A stretch of DNA of 64,000 nucleotides, from assembly GCA_025352665.1 (NCBI GenBank), contig JANXSM010000045.1, forward strand, positions 35,722 to 99,721, read 5' to 3'. The notes below the pieces were generated by a model that saw only the letters and a program-made list of their open reading frames with translations, ran no database searches and was not told the origin of the DNA. Both the position numbers and the translations under genes were made by a program. This DNA is from Rhodospirillales bacterium (lineage in GTDB: Bacteria > Pseudomonadota > Alphaproteobacteria > Acetobacterales > Acetobacteraceae). Positions within the stretch are counted from its first letter, which is position 1, and every line of letters starts with the position of its first letter. This document shows positions 1 through 9,702 of the stretch, piece after piece.

Positions 1-151
1 ATTTCTCGGCATAGACGACCCGCCCCTCGGCCGAGATCGGCGGCAGGCGGGAGAGGTCCAGGATTGTTGGAGCCTGAGTTTGCGCCAGGAGCGGCGCCCG
101 GCTCGCAAGCGCCAGAATCACCATGGCCGCACCTGCGATCCCATTGCGCAT
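1..151 (-). CDS. Exported protein, N-terminal part only
   Basis: The gene runs off the left edge. Reading down from an ATG at 149-151, the first 50 codons give a short basic start (MRNG), a hydrophobic stretch (IAGAAMVILALA) and an AQTQAP cleavage-like region, so this is a Sec-type signal peptide. A strong ribosome binding site (GAGGAGG) lies just upstream of the ATG on the minus strand. After the signal peptide the visible part reads ILDLSRLPPISAEGRVVYAEK, which I do not recognise. It is divergent from argG, and the roughly 115 bp between them should hold both promoters. The function cannot be assigned from this fragment. Confidence 0.7.
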   Translation of the reverse strand, partial: MRNGIAGAAMVILALASRAPLLAQTQAPTILDLSRLPPISAEGRVVYAEK

Positions 152-266
152 GCCCGCCTCCTCATTCTGACCTCGTTATTAACCACCCTGCCACTGCGCC
201 GCCGCTTGCGCAATCGATCGGCTCGGCGTTACCTCCCGCTTTCGAATGAGTGCCAGGAGATCCGCC

Positions 267-1496
267 GTGCGCGTGAAGGACGTCAAGAAGGTCGTGCTTG
301 CCTATTCCGGGGGGCTCGACACCAGTGTGATTCTGCGCTGGCTGCAGACCGAGTACAAATGCGAGGTGGTGACCTTCACCGCCGATCTTGGCCAGGGCGA
401 GGAGTTGGAGCCGGCCCGCAAGAAGGCCGAGATGTTCGGGGTGAAGGAGATCTTCGTCGACGATCTGCGCGAGACCTTCGTGCGCGACTTCGTGTTTCCG
501 ATGTTCCGCGCCAACGCGCTGTATGAGGGGCAGTATCTGCTGGGCACCTCCATTGCCCGCCCGCTGATCGCCCAGCGCCAGATCGAGATCGCCGAAATGG
601 TGGGTGCTGACGCCGTCGCCCATGGGGCCACCGGCAAGGGCAACGACCAGGTGCGGTTCGAGCTCGCCTATTACGCCCTGAAGCCTGACGTGAAGGTGAT
701 CGCGCCCTGGCGTGAATGGGACCTGACCAGCCGCACCCGGCTTTTGGAATTCGCCGAAACCAATCAGATTCCGATCACCAAGGACAAGCGCGGCGAGGCG
801 CCGTTCTCAGTCGATGCGAATCTTTTGCACTCCTCCTCCGAGGGCAAGGTGGTCGAAGACCCCGCCATCGAGGCGGATGAGATGGTGTATCAGCGCACGC
901 TCAGTCCCGAGGATGCGCCGGACAAGGCGACGGTGATCTCGATCGATTTCGAGAAGGGCGACCCGACCCATATCGACGGCGTGGCGATGTCGCCGGCGAC
1001 GCTGCTCACCCGGCTCAATGAGCTGGGAAAGGCCAATGGCATCGGCCGGCTCGATCTGGTGGAGAACCGTTTCGTTGGCATGAAGTCGCGCGGGATCTAC
1101 GAGACGCCCGGTGGTACCATCCTGTATGTGGCCCATCGCAGCATCGAGAGCATCACGCTGGATCGTGAGGTCGGCCACCTCAAGGACAGCCTGATGCCGA
1201 AATATGCCGAGTTGATCTACAATGGCTTCTGGTTCTCGCCAGAGCGGCGGATGCTGCAGGCGGCGATCGACGAAAGCCAGAAATCGGTGTCTGGCCGGGT
1301 GCGCCTGAAGCTCTACAAGGGCAATGTCAGTTGCATCGGCCGCGAAAGCCCGAACTCGCTCCACTCCATGAAGGTGGTGACATTCGAGGAGGACCAGGGC
1401 GCCTACGACCAGTTCGACGCCCAGGGATTCATCAAGCTGAACGCGCTGCGCCTGCGGCTTGGTGCCCAGGCCGGCCGTAAAGGAGGAAGCCTGTAA
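267..1496 (+). CDS. argG: Argininosuccinate synthase
   Basis: This enzyme joins citrulline and aspartate with ATP to give argininosuccinate, the penultimate step of arginine synthesis in the cytoplasm. The N-terminal PP-loop AYSGGLDTS and the downstream [22 protein letters not shown] and [10 protein letters not shown] segments are typical of the family, and the length of about 409 residues is normal. I chose the GTG at 267 because AGGAG at 255-259 lies six to eight bases upstream. An in-frame ATG at 246 lacks a ribosome binding site, and a GTG at 273 is also possible. The stop overlaps the start of the DUF1993 gene (TAATG), so the two are probably co-transcribed. Confidence 0.95.
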   Translation: MRVKDVKKVVLAYSGGLDTSVILRWLQTEYKCEVVTFTADLGQGEELEPARKKAEMFGVKEIFVDDLRETFVRDFVFPMFRANALYEGQYLLGTSIARPLIAQRQIEIAEMVGADAVAHGATGKGNDQVRFELAYYALKPDVKVIAPWREWDLTSRTRLLEFAETNQIPITKDKRGEAPFSVDANLLHSSSEGKVVEDPAIEADEMVYQRTLSPEDAPDKATVISIDFEKGDPTHIDGVAMSPATLLTRLNELGKANGIGRLDLVENRFVGMKSRGIYETPGGTILYVAHRSIESITLDREVGHLKDSLMPKYAELIYNGFWFSPERRMLQAAIDESQKSVSGRVRLKLYKGNVSCIGRESPNSLHSMKVVTFEEDQGAYDQFDAQGFIKLNALRLRLGAQAGRKGGSL

Positions 1497-1999
1497 TGAC
1501 TGTTTCGATCTACACCGCCTCGATACCCGTGCTGACGCGTTCGCTGCGCGCACTTTCCGCCATCCTGGCCAAGGGCCAGGCTTTCGCGGAAGCCAAGAAG
1601 ATCGAACCGTCGGTGCTGCTGGCCTCGCGCCTCGCCCCCGACATGTTCCCGCTGTCCCGCCAGGTGCAGATCGCCAGCGACGGCGCCAAGGGCGTGGCGC
1701 GTCTCGTCGATGTCGAAATCCCCAAGTATGAGGATACCGAAACGACCTTCGAGCAACTGCAGGAGCGTATTGCCAAGACGGTTGCCTTCCTTGAGGCCAT
1801 CCCGGCCGGCTCGTTCGAGGGCAGCGACACCAAGGCGATCACGTTGAAGATGCGCTCGGGCGATATCGAGTTCACCGGCGAGAGCTTTCTGTTGACCTTC
1901 GTAATCCCGAACCTGATGTTCCACGTCACCACCGCCTACAACATCTTGCGCCACAACGGCGTTGAGATCGGCAAGCGGGACTTCCTCGGCGCCAACTGA
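1496..1999 (+). CDS. DUF1993 family protein
   Basis: A 167-residue cytoplasmic protein with the pattern of the DUF1993 family: an N-terminal SIYTASIPVLTRSLRALSAIL helix, a central LAPDMFPLSRQVQIASD motif and a C-terminal FLLTFVIPNLMFHVTTAYNIL segment with a conserved His. These proteins are predicted to be four-helix bundles related to DinB, but their biochemical role is not known. The start codon overlaps the argG stop, so it shares the argG transcript, and a strong terminator follows directly. The link to arginine synthesis is positional only. The family call is good; the function is open. Confidence 0.85.
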   Translation: MTVSIYTASIPVLTRSLRALSAILAKGQAFAEAKKIEPSVLLASRLAPDMFPLSRQVQIASDGAKGVARLVDVEIPKYEDTETTFEQLQERIAKTVAFLEAIPAGSFEGSDTKAITLKMRSGDIEFTGESFLLTFVIPNLMFHVTTAYNILRHNGVEIGKRDFLGAN

Positions 2000-2005
2000 T
2001 CAGCA

Positions 2006-2045
2006 GCGCCCGCAGCCAGCGAAGCTGCCGTCTGGCTGCGGGCGC
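2006..2045 (+). terminator. Hairpin terminator after argG-DUF1993
   Basis: A perfect 14-bp inverted repeat, GCGCCCGCAGCCAG at 2006-2019 and its complement at 2032-2045, with a 12-base loop, starts seven bases after the DUF1993 stop. There is no long T-run after it, so termination may be Rho-assisted or hairpin-only. The next 228 bases up to the GST stop hold no gene I can support. Confidence 0.75.
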
Positions 2046-2273
2046 ATTCTGAAAATCACGCGTCGGTCATTCGTTCAATGACATCAGCGAAAAACCGCGA
2101 GGCTGTCACCGAGCTCCCACGTCATCAGCTCCACCAAGGCCTCCGATCGGGAAGCCTTTGCCGGCACCGTCGCGTGTCGCACGCCGATGTGCGGGGGATA
2201 GGGGCTCACCGCCCAGCCAAGTGGCGGGGACTGGAAAGACGAGACCGGCGACACGGTCAGACGTTGTCAAGTT

Positions 2274-2873
2274 CTAAGGGCGAGGCAGCGTTTGAATGCC
2301 GGGCAGGGCCCCGACTCGCGCGACCCAGGTCGCCACCCCCGGTGGCACCACGAACTCGCCTTCGTCGGCGACGTGGGTGTAGGCGAACAATGCTAGGTCG
2401 GCGATTGTCGGGCCGCTGTCGGTCAGCCAGTCGTGGCCGGCCAGGCGCTGTTCCATCACCCTGAGTGCCTTGGCCCCCCGCTGGGCGCAGACGGCCAGTC
2501 GCCCCGCCTGCGCCTGTTTCTGGCCGCGATAGGTGATGAGGTTGCGCGCCACGGCGATGTAAGGCTCGTGGCTGTACTGTTCCCAGAACAACCATTGCAT
2601 GACGCGTGTGCGCGCGAGGCCGTGGTCCGGGAGCCAGGCCGTGGCTTCGGCGAAATGGGCGAGAATGGCGTTGGACTGGGTGAGCACGGAGCCGTCGTCC
2701 AGCGTGACTACTGGCACTTCGCCTTGGGGGTTCATGGCCAGGAACGCCGTTGTTGCCGTATCGCCCGTGTTGGGATCGGTCTCCACCCAGTGGAACGCAT
2801 GGCCGGTGAGGCGCAGGATCTGTGTGGCTTTCCAGCAGTTGCCGGACATCGTCATGCCGTAGACCGTGATCAT
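2274..2873 (-). CDS. Glutathione S-transferase family protein
   Basis: A 199-residue two-domain GST. The N-terminal thioredoxin-like domain starts MITVYGMTMSGNCWKA and carries the cis-proline (GEVPVVTLDDG) and the glutathione-contacting QSNAI motif at roughly residues 50-70. The C-terminal helical domain ends with a TIADLALFAYTHVADEG motif, matching the conserved N-capping/hydrophobic staple of the GST fold. The start at 2873 is set by similarity; upstream in-frame codons run into the neighbouring promoter and hyuB. It is divergent from hyuB with a 79-bp gap. The substrate is unknown. Confidence 0.88.
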   Translation of the reverse strand: MITVYGMTMSGNCWKATQILRLTGHAFHWVETDPNTGDTATTAFLAMNPQGEVPVVTLDDGSVLTQSNAILAHFAEATAWLPDHGLARTRVMQWLFWEQYSHEPYIAVARNLITYRGQKQAQAGRLAVCAQRGAKALRVMEQRLAGHDWLTDSGPTIADLALFAYTHVADEGEFVVPPGVATWVARVGALPGIQTLPRP

Positions 2874-2952
2874 GCGCCTGTCTTCCCGTGGTCGTGGCGC
2901 AAGCGTGCAACACGGATCGCCAGACCGTGAACGCATCGTTAAGCTGGCTGCC

Positions 2953-4755
2953 ATGCAGAGCGCACGCCCCGACCCGATCACCGCCGAGTTGTTTCGCAAC
3001 GCCATCGTGGCGCTGGCTGACGAGATGGCGCTGACCATCTATCGCACCGCCTATTCCGGCGTGCTCAAGAACATCATGGACTTCAGCACCGCGATTTGCG
3101 ACGGGCAGGGGCGGCTGGTGGCGCAGGGGCTGTCGCTGCCGGGGCATCTCGCCTCCATCCCCTCAGCACTGCGCGCCTGCATCGCATTGTTCGGCGACGA
3201 CATCGCGCCCGGCGATATCCTGATCATGAACGACCCTTATTCCGGCGGCATGCATCTGCCGGATATTTTTATTTTCCGGCCGTTCCTGCATCCGGCGGTC
3301 GAGGGTGAGACAAGTGGCCCGATGGCTTGGGCGGCGACCGTCTGCCACCACACCGATGTCGGCGGGCGCGTGCCCGGCTCCAACGCGTCCGACAGCACGG
3401 AGATCTTTGCCGAGGGCCTGTGCATTCCGCCGCTCAAGCTGTTTGCGGCCGGTCAGCCGAACACCACGCTGCTGCGCATGATCGAGCGTAACGTGCGGCT
3501 GCCGAAGCGGGTCATGGGCGATCTGCGTGCCCAGCTCGCCGCCTGCGAAATCGGCATCCGCGGCATGGCCGATCTCGTTGCCCGGCATGGTCCCGAGGCC
3601 ACGCTTGCGTTGATGGGCGAGACGATGGACCACTCCGAACGGCTGGTACGCCACTGCCTCGCCGAGCTGCCCGATGGCGAAGCCATGTTCACCGACTGGA
3701 TCGACGACGACCAGATCGACGCTGGCAAGCCGATCAAGTTGGTCTGCACGGTGCGCAAGCACGGCGAGAAGATGGTGTTCGACTGGACTGGCTCCAGCCC
3801 ACAGGTGAAGGGCGCCATCAACAACACCTGGAGCTACACGGCCGGCGCCAGCTATTGCGCCGCGAAATGCGTGCTGAGCATCAACATGGCCAACAACGAC
3901 GGGGTGTTCCGTGCCATCGAGGTGATCGCACCGCCTGGCACCATCATGAACGCGCTGTCACCGGCCGCCTGCGCTGCCCGCGGCCTGACCGGGTTTCGCG
4001 CGGCCGACTGCGCCTTCGGAGCGCTGGCTGCACTATACCCCGACCGTGTGTTTGCAGCCTCGGACGGCGGCAACACCGGGGTTACCATCGGCGGCACCGA
4101 TACCAGTCGGCGGCCGTTCATCTATGTCGATTTCCTGTCCGGCGCCTGGGGCGGGCGGCCGACAAGCGACGGGCTCGACGGCAATACCAACATGTTTGCC
4201 AACATGGCGAGCTTCTCGATCGAGGCGATCGAGACCGATAATCCGCTGGAAGTTCTCGACTACGAGATGCTGCCGGACACTGGCGGGCCCGGCAAATATC
4301 GTGGCGGCCTCAGCCTGCGCCGTACCTGGCGCATGCTGGCGGACGAGGGCATTCTGCAGGTCCGTGCCGACCGCGCCACCCATAGGCCCTATGGCCTGCA
4401 AGGCGGCGGCCCCGGCAGCCCGAGTCGCAATGTCATGAACCCCGGGACGCCCGAGCAGGTGGTGCTCTCGGCCAAACTCACCATGACCCTGCGCCAGGGC
4501 CAGGTGTTCCGCCATGAACTGCCCGGCGCCGGCGGCTGGGGCGACCCGCTGACCCGCGATGCCCAGGCGGTGGCCGCCGACCTCAAGGCCGAAAAGATTA
4601 CCCGCGCCGCCGCGGCACTTGACTACGGCGTGATGTTTGTCGGCGATACGCTGCTGATCGACGAGGCGGCAACGCGTGCCCTGCGCACCCGCATCGCCGC
4701 GCGCGGTCCTGCCCCCAGCCCCGCCTGGCAGCCTTTCCCGGGGCTGGTCGCATGA
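2953..4755 (+). CDS. Hydantoinase B/oxoprolinase-type subunit
   Basis: A protein of about 600 residues of the HyuB family, the partner of HyuA in ATP-dependent hydantoinases, 5-oxoprolinase and acetone/acetophenone carboxylases. Family features include DPITAELFRNAIVALADEM at the N-terminus, ILIMNDPYSGGMHLPDI, the GRVPGSNASDSTEIFAEG region, NNTWSYTAGASYC, and a C-terminal GGPGKYRGGLSLRRTW followed by ELPGAGGWGDPLTRD. The ATG at 2953 fits the family start. Its last codons overlap the hyuA start (ATGA), indicating translational coupling and a stoichiometric complex. The substrate class cannot be told from sequence. Confidence 0.9.
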   Translation: MQSARPDPITAELFRNAIVALADEMALTIYRTAYSGVLKNIMDFSTAICDGQGRLVAQGLSLPGHLASIPSALRACIALFGDDIAPGDILIMNDPYSGGMHLPDIFIFRPFLHPAVEGETSGPMAWAATVCHHTDVGGRVPGSNASDSTEIFAEGLCIPPLKLFAAGQPNTTLLRMIERNVRLPKRVMGDLRAQLAACEIGIRGMADLVARHGPEATLALMGETMDHSERLVRHCLAELPDGEAMFTDWIDDDQIDAGKPIKLVCTVRKHGEKMVFDWTGSSPQVKGAINNTWSYTAGASYCAAKCVLSINMANNDGVFRAIEVIAPPGTIMNALSPAACAARGLTGFRAADCAFGALAALYPDRVFAASDGGNTGVTIGGTDTSRRPFIYVDFLSGAWGGRPTSDGLDGNTNMFANMASFSIEAIETDNPLEVLDYEMLPDTGGPGKYRGGLSLRRTWRMLADEGILQVRADRATHRPYGLQGGGPGSPSRNVMNPGTPEQVVLSAKLTMTLRQGQVFRHELPGAGGWGDPLTRDAQAVAADLKAEKITRAAAALDYGVMFVGDTLLIDEAATRALRTRIAARGPAPSPAWQPFPGLVA

Positions 4756-6833
4756 ACCTGCGCATCGGCATCGACATCGGCGGCACCTTCACCGACCTGA
4801 TCGCCATCGGCGCTGATGGCAGCGTGCGGACCTGCAAGACCGCCTCCACCCCCGCCGACTACTCGGCCGGCATCTCGGTCGGCCTGCAGGCACTGCTGCG
4901 CGCCGCGGGGCCGGATGCGGTCGTGACCGATCTGCTGCACGCCACCACCATCGGCTCCAACACCATCCTGGAAGGCAAAGGTGCGCCCACCGCGCTGATC
5001 ACCACACGCGGCTTTCGCGACGTGTTGGAAATCCGCGACCTGCGCATGCCTCGGCTGTATGATATCAACTGGACCAAGCCAGTGCCTTTGGTGCCACGCG
5101 AGCTGCGCCTCGAAGTCGATGAGAAGCTTCGCCCAGACGGCAGCGTCAGGCTCCCGCTTGACCCGGTCACGGTGGCAGCCGCCATCAAAACCATCCGCGA
5201 AGCCGGTGTGCAATCCGTCGCGATCTGCTTGCTGCACAGCTACGCCAACCCGGCCCATGAGAACGTTGTCGCCTCCGCCGTGCGCGCGATGTTGCCGGAC
5301 ATCTCGATCAGCGTCAGTCATGCCATCTTGCCGGAGGCCGGAGAATACCCGCGCACCAGCACCACCGTCATCAACGCCACGCTGCAGCCCGTGGTGCGCG
5401 CCTATCTGCAATCCCTGCAGACCCGGCTTAACGCCATGGGCATTGTGGCGCCGCTGCGGCTGATGCAGTCCAACGGCGGCCTCGCCTCCGCCCGCGCGGC
5501 CGCCGACACGCCGGCGCGCATTGTCGAATCTGGCCCTGCCGCGGGCGTCGTGGGTGCCGCCGCTTTGGCCGCTCGCCTCGGCGAGGCGCGTGTCGTCACC
5601 TTCGACATGGGCGGCACCACCGCCAAGGCGGGGCTGATCGAGGCTGGCCAGGTCACCCGCGCCGCCGCCCAGGAAATCGGCGCGGGGGTGATGGCTGGCG
5701 CCCGGCTGCTGGTCGGTGGCGGCTACTTGCTGAAGCTGCCGGCGATCGACCTGGCTGAAGTCGGCGCTGGCGGAGGCTCGCTGTGCCGGCTCGATGCCGG
5801 CGGCGCGCCCAAGGTGGGACCCTTGTCGGCTGGTGCCCTTCCCGGACCCGTCTGCTACGGCCGCGGCGGCACCATTCCCACCATCACCGACTGCAATCTG
5901 GTGCTTGGCTATCTCGACCCCGCGGGCCTTGCCGGCGGTACGATCCGGCTGGACACTTCGGCGGCTCGCGTGGCCATCGCCAGGCAGCTCGCCGAGCCCA
6001 TGGGCCTGTCGGTCGAACAGGCAGCACTTGGCATGCTCCGCGTGGCCGCCGCCACCATGATGCGGGCGATCCGCGCGGTCAGCGTGGAGCGCGGGTTGGA
6101 CGTGCGCGCCTGCGCCATGATGGCGTTCGGCGGCAATGGCCCGTTGTTCGCCGCCTCCATCGCCCGCGAGCTCGGCATCTCCCGCATCATCGTGCCTCCG
6201 ATGCCGGGGCTGTTCAGCGCCTTTGGCCTGTTGCTCGCCGAAACGGAACACCACCTCAGCCGCACCTGGCGCAAGCGGCTCGACCAGCTGACGCCTGAGG
6301 TGCTGCAGGACGCACTCGACGAAATTCTGATTGATGGCGACCGGCGTCTGGCGCAGGACGGCTTCGAGCCGGAGCTCCGCCAGGCCGGCGTTTCAGTCAT
6401 GGCGCGCTATATTGGCCAGTCCAGCGAAATACCGGTGGCGCTTGCACCCGGCACCGCCGAGGAGATCCTTGCGGGTCTGTCTGAAGCCTTTGGTGCGGAG
6501 CACAACCGCGTCTACGGCTTTCGCGCCCCTGCTACCGAACCCGTCGAACTCACCGGCCTTACCCTGCTGGCCCGCGGTACCTCCGCCGTGCCCCGGCTGC
6601 CCGAACGCATCCCGCCCGGCGCCGCCCATCCGCTGTTCCACCGCAACGCCTGGTTCGAAGGCTCGGGCTGGGTCGAAACCTCCGTCATCGGCCGCGCTGC
6701 TCTGGTGGGACGCACCGTGCCAGGCCCGATCATCGTTCAGGAATACGACGCAACCTGCTTGGTGCCGCCCGGTGCCACCGCCACCGTCGATCCGTTCGGC
6801 AACATATGTCTGGCGGTGCCGGCGGCCGGGTGA
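4752..6833 (+). CDS. Hydantoinase A/oxoprolinase-type subunit
   Basis: The ATP-binding partner of the preceding HyuB protein, 693 residues. It begins with the ASKHA-type phosphate-1 motif GIDIGGTFTDL (residues about 6-16), followed by HATTIGSNTILEGKG, a second nucleotide motif VTFDMGGTTAK and MAFGGNGPLFA near residue 460. The C-terminal third (ETEHHLSRTW to the end) is the usual HyuA C-terminal domain. Start and hyuB stop overlap by four bases. Together the pair should form a cytoplasmic ATP-dependent amidohydrolase or carboxylase. No transporter or regulator adjoins to suggest the substrate. Confidence 0.9.
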   Translation: MNLRIGIDIGGTFTDLIAIGADGSVRTCKTASTPADYSAGISVGLQALLRAAGPDAVVTDLLHATTIGSNTILEGKGAPTALITTRGFRDVLEIRDLRMPRLYDINWTKPVPLVPRELRLEVDEKLRPDGSVRLPLDPVTVAAAIKTIREAGVQSVAICLLHSYANPAHENVVASAVRAMLPDISISVSHAILPEAGEYPRTSTTVINATLQPVVRAYLQSLQTRLNAMGIVAPLRLMQSNGGLASARAAADTPARIVESGPAAGVVGAAALAARLGEARVVTFDMGGTTAKAGLIEAGQVTRAAAQEIGAGVMAGARLLVGGGYLLKLPAIDLAEVGAGGGSLCRLDAGGAPKVGPLSAGALPGPVCYGRGGTIPTITDCNLVLGYLDPAGLAGGTIRLDTSAARVAIARQLAEPMGLSVEQAALGMLRVAAATMMRAIRAVSVERGLDVRACAMMAFGGNGPLFAASIARELGISRIIVPPMPGLFSAFGLLLAETEHHLSRTWRKRLDQLTPEVLQDALDEILIDGDRRLAQDGFEPELRQAGVSVMARYIGQSSEIPVALAPGTAEEILAGLSEAFGAEHNRVYGFRAPATEPVELTGLTLLARGTSAVPRLPERIPPGAAHPLFHRNAWFEGSGWVETSVIGRAALVGRTVPGPIIVQEYDATCLVPPGATATVDPFGNICLAVPAAG

Positions 6834-6997
6834 ACGATTTCCGCCGGCTCGCAATCTTGTCAGTTGCGGGTTTGATGAAAGCTACGTCAACGTTGCGAAC
6901 GCGAATCAGTGTCGCCCGGTTTGCCAACCCGAGGGCGTTCTTTCCGAATCGGGCGCTCGCGTCTTTCCTGCAATCTGCATCCATGAGGTCCACTGCC

Positions 6998-8890
6998 ATG
7001 CAGCGTCGTCGGCTTGCGAATCTCGGCGTCAGCGCCCTGCTGATCGCCGTCCTGATGGCGTCTGGCGTGCTAGTGCGAAGCACTGCGGCATGGGCTGCGG
7101 ACCTGCCGACGATCGTTGAAAAGCTGACCACCGACGTGATCGTGCAGGACAACGGCGGCTTCACCGCCCGACAGACGATGGTGATCCACGTCACCAACAC
7201 CGCGGCCGCGGCCGGACTGGGGCAGTTTCCACTGCCCTACTCCCCCACCATCCAGCCGATAGACGCGATCGAGGCTCATGTCGAGAAGCCTGACGGAACC
7301 AGGGTGGACGTGTCGCCGGATGGGTTTCGCGACCAGTCGGCGCCCGGCGACCCGTCGCTTCAGATGTTTTCGGACATGCGGCAGAGGGTGGTCGTGTTCC
7401 CACAGGTTGCAGCCGGTGATCGCCTCTTTGTCACCTGGCACAGCACGGCCGCGCGGCCTCGTGTGCCCGGCGGCTTCCAGTTCAGCAACGTGGTGTTCCG
7501 TAGTTTTCCATGGAACGACATCACGACCACGATCTCAGTCCCGCCCGGACAGATGCTGCAGGTGGACGCGGACGGATTCGCGCACACAAGCGAGGTGGTC
7601 GACGGGCGGACGATCCACCACATGCACGCGAGCTATCCGCAGCCGCTCGCCAACGACGTGGTGGTGCGCGGGCCCTACAGCCGGTGGCCGCATTTCTATG
7701 CGTCGACCTTCCCGGACTGGAATGCGTTCGCCGCCAGTTATGCCACGGTGCTGATGCCGCATGTGTTCGTTACCCCAAAACTGCAGCAGCTGGCCGACCA
7801 GATCACCCTGGGGATCACCGACCGGCGCGCGCAGGCCGAGGCACTTTACACCTGGGTGCGAGACCACATCCGCTACGTCAATGTGATGCTTGGCAACGGC
7901 GGCATCGATCCGCACGACGCAGCCGACATCGCCGGCAACGGCTTCGGCGACTGCAAGGACCATGTCGTCATTCTGCATACCTTGCTGGCCGCGAAGGGGA
8001 TCGCGGGTGCCATGGTGGTGATCAATCTAGGCAACGAATCCGGGTCAGGCGCCGTTGCCACGCTCGCCCCGTTCAACCACCTGATCACCTACCTCCCTGA
8101 TTTCGACCTCTATGTGGACAGTACCAACAGCGTGGCCCCGTTCGGAGCACTTCTGCTGAACGAGGCCGGCAAGCCTGTGATGGTGGTGGGCGACGAAGGT
8201 AAGGCAAAGCGCACCACCCCGGTTCCGGACGAGGCGATGTCGGTCAGCGAGCTTGCCGTGCAGGCGAGCATGGACGACGCAGGCGTGGTCTCCGGCAGCT
8301 CGACCACAACCGCCCGGGGCCCCCTTGCCCTGGCCTTGCGCCTGATTGCCCGGAGCTATGAAGCCGCGGGCAAGGGGGCAGCCGCGGCCGCCCGGCTCAA
8401 GCAACTTGGATCTGCCGGGACGGGATCCTTCGCGTTCGACGCCCCGGCCGGATCGTCCGACGAGTACACCGTCGCCGGCACGTTCACGCTGGAGAAGGAA
8501 CCATCGCTTCTGGACGGACAGTCCTTCACCTTGTGGACCGGTCTGCGTGTGCTGGACCGTCCAGGCGACGCATTGCTCGGCCCGCTGTTCCAGCGCGGGA
8601 TTGCCGACAGCGAGGCCACATTCTGCTATCCCGGCCGCCAGAAAGAGACCTTGTCGCTGACCCTGCCGGATGGGCGGGAGCTCGATAAATTGCCCAAGGA
8701 CCTCACGCTCGACTCCCCACTGTTCCATTTCGCATCGCATTGGTCGTTGGAGGGGCAGACCGTGACAGTGCGGCGGGAATTTGTTTCCCATGTGCCCGGG
8801 CCACTCTGCGAGGGGGCGACGCGCAAGACGGTGGCGGCATCCCTCGGGCGTATTCGTGACGACTACAACAGGCGCGTCGAGATCAAATGA
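6998..8890 (+). CDS. Exported DUF3857/transglutaminase-like protein
   Basis: About 630 residues. A basic start (MQRRR) and hydrophobic run LGVSALLIAVLMASGVLV form a signal peptide or anchor ending near AWAADLP. Next comes a DUF3857 beta-rich domain (about residues 40-200), then a transglutaminase-like core with an intact-looking triad: Cys319 in GDCKDHV, His361 in FNHLITYL and Asp374 in YVDSTN. The C-terminal third resembles the DUF3858-type domain. Such proteins are thought to act in the periplasm, but their substrates are unknown. GAGG at 6985-6988 supports the ATG at 6998; an ATG at 6983 is the alternative. It lies 164 bp after hyuA with no clear terminator between them. Confidence 0.85.
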   Translation: MQRRRLANLGVSALLIAVLMASGVLVRSTAAWAADLPTIVEKLTTDVIVQDNGGFTARQTMVIHVTNTAAAAGLGQFPLPYSPTIQPIDAIEAHVEKPDGTRVDVSPDGFRDQSAPGDPSLQMFSDMRQRVVVFPQVAAGDRLFVTWHSTAARPRVPGGFQFSNVVFRSFPWNDITTTISVPPGQMLQVDADGFAHTSEVVDGRTIHHMHASYPQPLANDVVVRGPYSRWPHFYASTFPDWNAFAASYATVLMPHVFVTPKLQQLADQITLGITDRRAQAEALYTWVRDHIRYVNVMLGNGGIDPHDAADIAGNGFGDCKDHVVILHTLLAAKGIAGAMVVINLGNESGSGAVATLAPFNHLITYLPDFDLYVDSTNSVAPFGALLLNEAGKPVMVVGDEGKAKRTTPVPDEAMSVSELAVQASMDDAGVVSGSSTTTARGPLALALRLIARSYEAAGKGAAAAARLKQLGSAGTGSFAFDAPAGSSDEYTVAGTFTLEKEPSLLDGQSFTLWTGLRVLDRPGDALLGPLFQRGIADSEATFCYPGRQKETLSLTLPDGRELDKLPKDLTLDSPLFHFASHWSLEGQTVTVRREFVSHVPGPLCEGATRKTVAASLGRIRDDYNRRVEIK

Positions 8891-9041
8891 CCCCAGCTGC
8901 GCGAGGCTTTCTCTTCCTCGCCAACACGCGACATCACGATGATGAGAACAACAAAAGACACAGGGACGTGTTATCTGCGGGGTGAAATCTGGTCCGAATG
9001 ATCCGGGTGGATGATTATGTCTGTGACAGGGGAGGTTGGCA

Positions 9042-9599
9042 GTGTTCAGCCTGGTTTTTAGCCGTCGCTATTCCATGGCCCATCGCCTGATCGCGGGGTC
9101 GTCGGATAAATGCGCCACACCGCACGGGCACAACGAAATCGTCACGGTTCATCTGCAGCCGGTGCGTCTCGATGTACTGTGCGGCCAGGTGAACATGGTC
9201 GAGAGTTTCGAGCGGGCGAAGTCCACGTGGCATAGCTGGATCGACAACCACGTCGATCACGCGCTGCAATTGTCGCACACTGATCCGATACTGGACTGGT
9301 TTCGCATGTCTGAGCCGCAACGGTTAAGCCGCATTCTGATCACCCAAGGCGATCCGACGACGGAGATGCTGTCGGTCTGCATGATGTCCAAGCTGAATGC
9401 GTTCCTGGCGGCCGATGGCGGCCGGCTGCAGTGCGTAACGATCGAGATCGAGGAGACGCCGACCAACACGGTGCGATTGACCGGCCCGGCGGCGGATCAT
9501 TTCCCGCCGACGGAACGGAGTTGGTGGACGCGGGCCGACATGAGCATCAACGATCTTCATCTCGCCCCTGCCTCGCTGCGCGAAGTGGTGCTGGCTTAG
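9042..9599 (+). CDS. QueD/6-pyruvoyl-tetrahydropterin synthase family protein
   Basis: A 185-residue member of the T-fold family that includes 6-carboxytetrahydropterin synthase. Zinc ligands are visible as His14 (SMAHRL) and His28/His30 (PHGHN), with a candidate catalytic Cys24 between them. Later family positions are WIDNHVDHAL, DPTTEMLSVCM and the pterin-anchoring Glu in TIEIEETPTN. GTG 9042 is chosen because GGGGAGG ends six bases upstream. The protein is about 60 residues longer than typical QueD, mostly at the C-terminus, so a specialised role is possible. No other queuosine genes are nearby. Its stop codon TAG is also the first triplet of repeat R1. Confidence 0.85.
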   Translation: MFSLVFSRRYSMAHRLIAGSSDKCATPHGHNEIVTVHLQPVRLDVLCGQVNMVESFERAKSTWHSWIDNHVDHALQLSHTDPILDWFRMSEPQRLSRILITQGDPTTEMLSVCMMSKLNAFLAADGGRLQCVTIEIEETPTNTVRLTGPAADHFPPTERSWWTRADMSINDLHLAPASLREVVLA

Positions 9600-9701
9600 A
9601 GCGTGATGACCGAAGGTGGAATCACCGAAAGGTCTGAATCATGCGATCAAACAAAGAGCTAGAGCGGGATTACGTCGCCTATCAGACGTCATCCCGCTCT
9701 A
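9597..9701 (+). repeat. Stop-anchored intergenic repeat R1 (subtype A)
   Basis: A copy of a two-hairpin repeat of about 105 bp. It begins with the TAG stop codon of the QueD-like gene. Hairpin 1 is three-tiered (GCGTGAT, GACC and GGTG pairing with CACC, GGTC and ATCATGC, one G-T pair). Then come a CAAACAAAGAGC linker and hairpin 2 at 9660-9701, a 17-bp stem with one mismatch and loop GCCTATCA. Near-identical copies are R4 and R6. Confidence 0.9.
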
Positions 9702-9702
9702 G

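Noticed and set aside
2078..2464. Plus-strand frame over the GST gene end and preceding gap
   Set aside because: Arg-rich text with no domain; it largely overlaps the well-supported GST gene on the other strand.
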